A stretch of 10,572 bases of DNA, taken from assembly GCA_026770615.1 (NCBI GenBank), contig MU631419.1:278957-289528 (forward strand), written 5' to 3'. Position 1 is the first letter of the stretch. The number at the start of each line of letters is the position of its first letter. Shown piece by piece: positions 6,597 through 10,572 of this stretch. The DNA comes from Pavlovales sp. CCMP2436 (Eukaryota; Haptophyta; Pavlovophyceae; Pavlovales). The notes below the pieces were generated by a model. It saw only the letters and a program-made list of their open reading frames with translations. It was not told the origin of the DNA and ran no database searches. The position numbers and the translations under genes were made by a program.

Positions 6597-7164
6597 TTTA
6601 AGTTGCGCGCCCGGCCGGCGCTTCGAGCTCGTCGAGGCACAGAGGTGACAGGGGCCAAGGACGTGCGGCCTGCCCGACGCCGCCGTAACGAGGACCGTAA
6701 ATGGACCGTGCCGATTAGGGCAACTGAGGCCCTTTAATGTGACTACAGTACCTATGAAAACATTCAAATTAATCAGTTTGAAGGGCACAAAAAACGAGGC
6801 TCAGATTCTTAACGGAGGGTTATGGCATAGACGGCGGCGGGCGGCATCCGCTATATATAGTCTTACGGAGTCGGTAGTCATGTCGTTGAAGTGTTCGGAG
6901 AGGGCTCTTGATCCTTTAATAATAATATGTACGTTACTACTTAGTTACCTCAAGATTATTCTGCTGGTGTATATTGTTGAGAAATCACGTCGAAGGCCTG
7001 AACATATATGTGCCCCCCCCTTCATTAATATATGTGAGTGTCTTGGCATTTCATACAAATTATTTACAAGTCTCGGCATAACTCATTGCAGCAGCGCAGT
7101 CGTATCATCGATCGCGAGCATCGTTCAGTTCTGTTGGCACTCGTCAGCGTTGACGCGGATCGGA
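6597..7164. other. 5' flank of VPS36 and 3' flank of the Kelch gene
   Basis: No gene is supported. Up to about 6740 the DNA stays GC-rich, and the VPS36 frame is open to 6788 without family-like residues, so this is probably a 5' leader. A palindromic TATA-like CTATATATAG lies at 6851-6860, a possible VPS36 core promoter but distant from the chosen start. 6900-7130 is AT-rich with a run of C at about 7013-7020. Confidence 0.45.
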
Positions 7165-8421
7165 TCACGACCACACGCGCAGCAGGAAGGTGTCGTTCAA
7201 GCAAAGGCCACCCGTGCCCAACCCGCCGTAGACGAGGACGCCGTCTCCGCACGGGATCGCCGCGTAGTTGATGCGCACGCGGGGGTGCTCGCCGCTCACC
7301 GCGAGGTCGCTCCACCGCCGCCGCTGCAAGTCGAAGCAGTGCACCGAGTCGAGTTCGTTGAGATATCTACCACCAAATAACATTAGCCGGTTGCCGAGGG
7401 GGATAAGCGAGTGGCCCACGCGTGGGGACGGCGGGCTCCCCCTTGCGCTGACCACCTGCGTCCACACGCGCGTGTCCAGGGCGTACTCCCACAGGTCGGT
7501 GAATGCGAGCCCCATTGCCGTGCAACCCCCGAATACGTACATGCTCCCCGCCACGCGGCAGGCCACGTGGTCGTCGCGTGGGCTCGGGCTTGCGCCGGCG
7601 CACTCATGCCGCGTCCACTGGCGCGTGCACACGCTGAACGAGAGCACATCGTTCAAGCAGTCGCCGCTGCCCGTTCCGCCGCCAAAGATAACCACCTCCG
7701 CGTTGCTGTTGTGCGTGATCGCCGAGTGCCCATACCGCCCGTCGGGCCGCACGCTCGCGTCGGCGGTCTGCGCGGTGTGCGGGAGCAGCATCGTCCACAC
7801 GGTGGTGCGCGTGTCGAAGAGCCACACGTCGTTGAGGTCGTCCTCGCCGTCGTCCCCACCGAACAGGAGCAGCCCCACGGGGTGGGCCGAGTCGCTCAGC
7901 GAGACGGGCGAGAGCGTGGCCGCGGCGCGGGCGGTAGGGGTTAGCTCAGAGCTCGGTGCAACCAGCTCCCACGAGGCCGTGCCGGTGACCACCGAGTCGC
8001 ATCAGAGCATCCACAGGTCACTCAGCAGTGCACCATGCCCGGGATAGCCGCCAAACACGTAGGCGCTATCGGCACTCATCGCTGCCGCGTGATGGGAGCG
8101 GGCCGACGGCTGGGCCGAGCCGACCGCCGGCGGGCAGTGCGACCACGTGAGCGAGCTGAGCGTGTGCCACTGCTTGTACCGCTCGCGCCAGTCGGTGCCC
8201 TCGCTCGACAGCACCAAGAAGCCCTTGCCGCTCGACGACAGCGCCGAGTCGAGCAGCGGCTTCCAGGCGTGGGGATCTTCGCACAGCTCGGCGAAGCGCT
8301 TGCTGACCAGCTCGGCGCAGCCGAGCGACTCAGGGTCGGGGAGGAAGCGGAGGATCACGAGGACGAGGTCATCGTCGAGCAGGTCAAATAGGTGGAAGTC
8401 GGCCCCCTCACTGCACGCCAT
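7165..8421 (-). pseudogene. F-box/Kelch-repeat protein gene with one in-frame TGA
   Basis: The frame from ATG 8421 to TGA 7165 is open over 418 codons except for a TGA at 8004-8002. F-box-like residues 8-55 (FDLLDDDLVLVILRFLP...HAWKPLLD) suggest a Skp1-binding module. About six Kelch blades follow, each with a GG pair: YVFGG, LLLFGG, VVIFGG, MYVFGG, LMLFGG and VLVYGG. They would form a beta-propeller for substrate binding in an SCF ubiquitin ligase. Domain roles come from the families, not from this gene. The stop follows blade 1 (DLWML then stop then CDSVVTG), where the paralog has DLWIIGCDSAATG. It would leave a 139-residue F-box fragment. The frame is otherwise intact, implying recent loss, readthrough or a sequence error. 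ATG 8421 was chosen as the closest to the F-box; upstream ATGs would add an SGTR-repeat tail. Confidence 0.8.
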
Positions 8422-8433
8422 CTGCCTGAGCAA

Positions 8434-8481
8434 GCGTGTGCCACTGCGTGTGCCACTGCGTGTGCCACTGCGTGTGCCACT
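8434..8481. repeat. 12-bp minisatellite, four perfect copies
   Basis: GCGTGTGCCACT is repeated four times without a mismatch. On the minus strand, in frame with the Kelch gene upstream of its chosen start, it encodes SGTR repeats. Perfect copies and a multiple-of-three unit mean length changes would not break that frame if the longer N-terminus is used. Confidence 0.95.
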
Positions 8482-8612
8482 GCGCTTCACGAGCTTGAGC
8501 GGGCGGCGGCGGGCGCCATCGTGATTTTGCAACCCCTTTTTTTTCGCTGGCGTTGCACCCGGTTTCATCAAGCTAGCTCTTCCCGCCCGACCCCCATGTG
8601 AACGTAATACAG

Positions 8613-8744
8613 CGTCGACGAGGTGGCTGCCGCAGGTCGGCCGCATAAGACAAGGCGTCCTGGCGCAAACTGACGAGACTGCGGACGTGCAACTCATCTT
8701 CAAGGAGATCCAGATGGAGCCAGGACTCTGTCCTTCATATACAG
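8613..8744 (+). CDS. Exon-like block between the two Kelch genes
   Basis: The plus frame reads STRWLPQVGRIRQ, GVLAQTDETADV and QLIFKEIQMEPGL, with about 30 of the first 38 third positions G or C. AT-rich DNA follows, and a cleaner coding bias is seen here than in any overlapping frame. It follows AATACAG (acceptor-like, ending 8612) and ends at ACAG before GTGCAT (8745). Its last base is phase 1. The CCGCAG at 9021-9026 would splice it in phase into GGC ATG GGC, the start region of the plus-strand Kelch gene. It could thus be an upstream exon of that gene, or a relic of another. I do not recognise the family, and no start codon is visible in it. Confidence 0.4.
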
Positions 8745-8899
8745 GTGCATGCACGAGGAATTCAAAAGTTGGAGATCCAGGTATTTTAAAAAAGTTATTT
8801 AGCGTTATTTAAGAAAACCCGAACGAAATCGCCGACTCGAAGCTCTGTTGGCGCTTTGGTACCACCGTAAAGAGTACAGTTGACCACACCATGGGCGTG

Positions 8900-9018
8900 G
8901 TCGGGCGGGTCGGCCGAACTTCGCGCGTGCGGCAGCGACCGAGCTGCGGCCCCGCTCACGCCCGGACTCGTGCGGGCGGGGCGGTCGAACTTCGCGCGCG
9001 CGGCAGTGATTGGGCTGC
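8900..9018 (+). repeat. GC-rich direct duplication upstream of the Kelch gene
   Basis: 8900-8947 and 8971-9018 share CGGGCGG, TCGAACTTCGCGCG or a close variant, CGGCAG and GGCTGC, with a period of 71. The segment lies immediately before the ATG at 9029, in what is either the leader/promoter or an intron ending at 9026. It is translated in the longer open frame from 8891, but the residues show no relation to the paralog, so I treat it as noncoding. Confidence 0.8.
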
Positions 9019-9028
9019 CTCCGCAGGC

Positions 9029-10306
9029 ATGGGCGACGGCTCGGACGACTACTCGGCCAGCGACGGCTCGCGCGGCAAGCAGGCCGACTTCCATCCGTTC
9101 GACCTGCTCGACGACGGCCTCGTACTCGCGATCCTCCGCTGCCTCCCCGATCCAGAGTCGTTCGGCAGCGCCGCGCAGGTCTGCACGCGCCTCGCCGGGC
9201 TGTGCGAGGAGCCTTACGCCTGGAAGCCGCTGCTCGACGCGGCGCAGTCGTTGAGCGGCGAGGGCTTGTTGGCGCTGCCAAGCGAGGGCACCGACTGGCG
9301 CGAGCGGTACAAACAGTGGAACACGCTCAGCTCGCTCGCGTGGTCGCACTGCCCGCCGGCGGTCGGCTCGGCCCAGCCGTCGGCCCGCTCCCATCACGCG
9401 GCGGGGATGAGCGCCGACCGCGCCTACGTGTTCGGCGGCTTCGGCGGGCAAGGTGCGCTGATGGGCGACCTGTGGATCATCGGGTGCGACTCGGCGGCCA
9501 CTGGCACGGCCTCGTGGGAGCTGGTCGTGCCGACCTCAGAGCACACCCCGACCGCCCGCGCCGCGGCCACGCTCTCGCCCGTCTCGCTGAGCGACTCGGC
9601 GCACCCCGTGGGGCTGCTCCTGTTCAGCGGGTTCGACGGCGAGAGCTTCCTCAACGACGTGTGGCTCTTCGACACGCGCACCGCCGCGTGGACGATGCTG
9701 CTCCCGCACACTGCGCAGGCAGCCGACGCGAGCGTGCGGCCCGACGGGCGGTATCGGCACTCGGCGATCACGCACAACAGCAGCTCGGAGGTGGTCATCT
9801 TCGGCGGCATAACGGGCGGTGGCTTGTTGAACGAGGTGCTCTCGTTCAGTATGCGCACGCGCCAGTGGACGCGACACGAGTGCGCCGGCGCGAGCCCGAG
9901 TCCGCGCCACGGCCACGCGGCCTGCCGCGTGGCGGAGAGCATGTACGTATTCGGGGGTGGTGACTCGACCCATGTCTACCTCAATGACCTGTGGGGGTAC
10001 GCCCTGGACACACGCGCGTGGACGCAGGTAATCAGCACATTGGGGTACTCGCCGTCCCCGCGCGAGGGCCACTCCCTCTTCCCCCTCGGCAACCGGCTGT
10101 TGGCGTTCGGCGGCCGCGTCTTGGCGCTGCACTGCTTCGACCTGCAGCGGCGGCGGTGAAGCGACCTCGCGGTGGGCGGCGAGCACCCCCGCGCGCGCGC
10201 CAGCCACGCGGCGATACCGTGTGGAGGTGGCATCCTCATCTTCGGCGGGCGCGGCTCGAGCGGCAAGTCCTTCAACGACACCTTACTGCTGTGCGTGTGG
10301 CCGTGA
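9029..10306 (+). pseudogene. F-box/Kelch-repeat protein gene with a late in-frame TGA
   Basis: This is the divergently transcribed paralog of the gene at 7165-8421. From ATG 9029 the frame is open for 376 codons to TGA 10157-10159, then continues in the same frame to TGA 10304-10306 (425 codons in all). The F-box-like segment is residues 22-70. Kelch blades carry YVFGG, LLLFSG, VVIFGG, MYVFGG and LLAFGG, then ILIFGG beyond the stop. The premature TGA replaces the TGG tryptophan of RRRWSDL in the paralog, a one-base change, and would remove the last blade. Blade 5 also lacks about four residues present in the paralog (LALHCF against NELDSVHCF). Relatedness is strong: a 27-residue stretch beginning TPTARAAATLSPVSLSDSAH is identical in both. 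The two also share about 25 bases past the final stop. A truncated five-blade protein is possible, so the pseudogene label is tentative. Confidence 0.8.
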
Positions 10307-10418
10307 TCCAAACCGCGCCAACGCTGACGGACCTGAGCTATGCGAGCGCGATTGATAATGCGACTGTAATTTGACCAGCGGCCGCTGCCAAACGCTCTGT
10401 GTGTGAGTCATCAGTGTC

Positions 10419-10520
10419 TAACTACTCCCCCGGTTCATGAGTCGCAATAGATATATATCTTAGCGGCTCAGCATGGTTCAACAGGTGTTGTTCAGTCACT
10501 GGCTTGGTCGACGTCAGGCT
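10419..10520 (+). repeat. Second copy of the foldback element's left arm
   Basis: TAACTACTCCCC at 10419 and AGCGGCTCAGCATGGTTCAA from 10462 through CTTGGTCGACGTCAGGC repeat the left arm at 4482-4610. The inner spacer (10436-10461) is shorter than in the first copy. Similarity stops at about 10520. The rest of the window (to 10572) shows no gene, so this may be a solo arm or a second element cut by the window edge. Confidence 0.8.
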
Positions 10521-10572
10521 GAGGTCGAGCGATCGACCCAAACCCTCATGCACCAGCACTCACACCAAAGAG

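Noticed and set aside
8002..8004. Selenocysteine at the in-frame TGA codons of the Kelch genes
   Set aside because: The paralog has Gly at one site and Trp at the other, not Cys. There is no redox motif around either site, and I found no convincing SECIS-like structure by eye.
7268..8047. Plus-strand open frames opposite the minus Kelch gene, and minus frames opposite the plus Kelch gene (8795-9451, 9424-10207)
   Set aside because: They mirror each other because the two genes are inverted paralogs. Only the Kelch frames keep domain motifs.

Overview
The window looks like nuclear DNA of a unicellular eukaryote, most likely a GC-rich microalga (haptophyte-like, but the lineage is not resolved). 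Coding blocks are GC-rich, with mostly G or C in third codon positions. They sit in AT-rich, repeat-filled spacers. Several exons are bounded by GT...AG signals with matching phase, and one gene encodes an ESCRT-II subunit, which is confined to eukaryotes and relatives of their archaeal ancestors. No rRNA, tRNA, CRISPR array, phage gene or bacterial operon was seen. All exon joins are read from the sequence by eye and have no transcript support.

Left part (1-1391, + strand): the 3' end of a multi-exon gene whose peptide matches the C-terminal region of the MFSD5/MOT2 family of molybdate-anion transporters. A 30-base exon (MLKSQLVPEE) occurs three times in tandem with its AT-rich flanks, and the first part of the following exon is also duplicated. 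Next (1965-2558, - strand) is a small gene of at least two exons, with clear coding bias but no family that I recognise.

Middle (about 3290-5230): no convincing gene. This is a nest of dispersed direct and inverted repeats. It includes a foldback, MITE-like element of about 0.5 kb (4474-4995). One arm of that element recurs at the right edge of the window. A short exon-like reading frame lies inside it.

Right part: an intact, intronless VPS36 gene (5307-6506, - strand), followed by two paralogous F-box/Kelch-repeat genes arranged head to head (7165-8421 on -, 9029-10306 on +). Each paralog is open along its length except for one in-frame TGA, at different positions. Between them lie a 12-base minisatellite, a duplicated GC-rich segment, and a plus-strand exon-like block (8613-8744) that could splice in phase onto the plus-strand Kelch gene.

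The genes do not form a functional pathway: transporter, ESCRT-II subunit and putative ubiquitin-ligase adaptors are simply neighbours. The main biology here is genome dynamics: tandem exon duplication, foldback elements and paralog decay.
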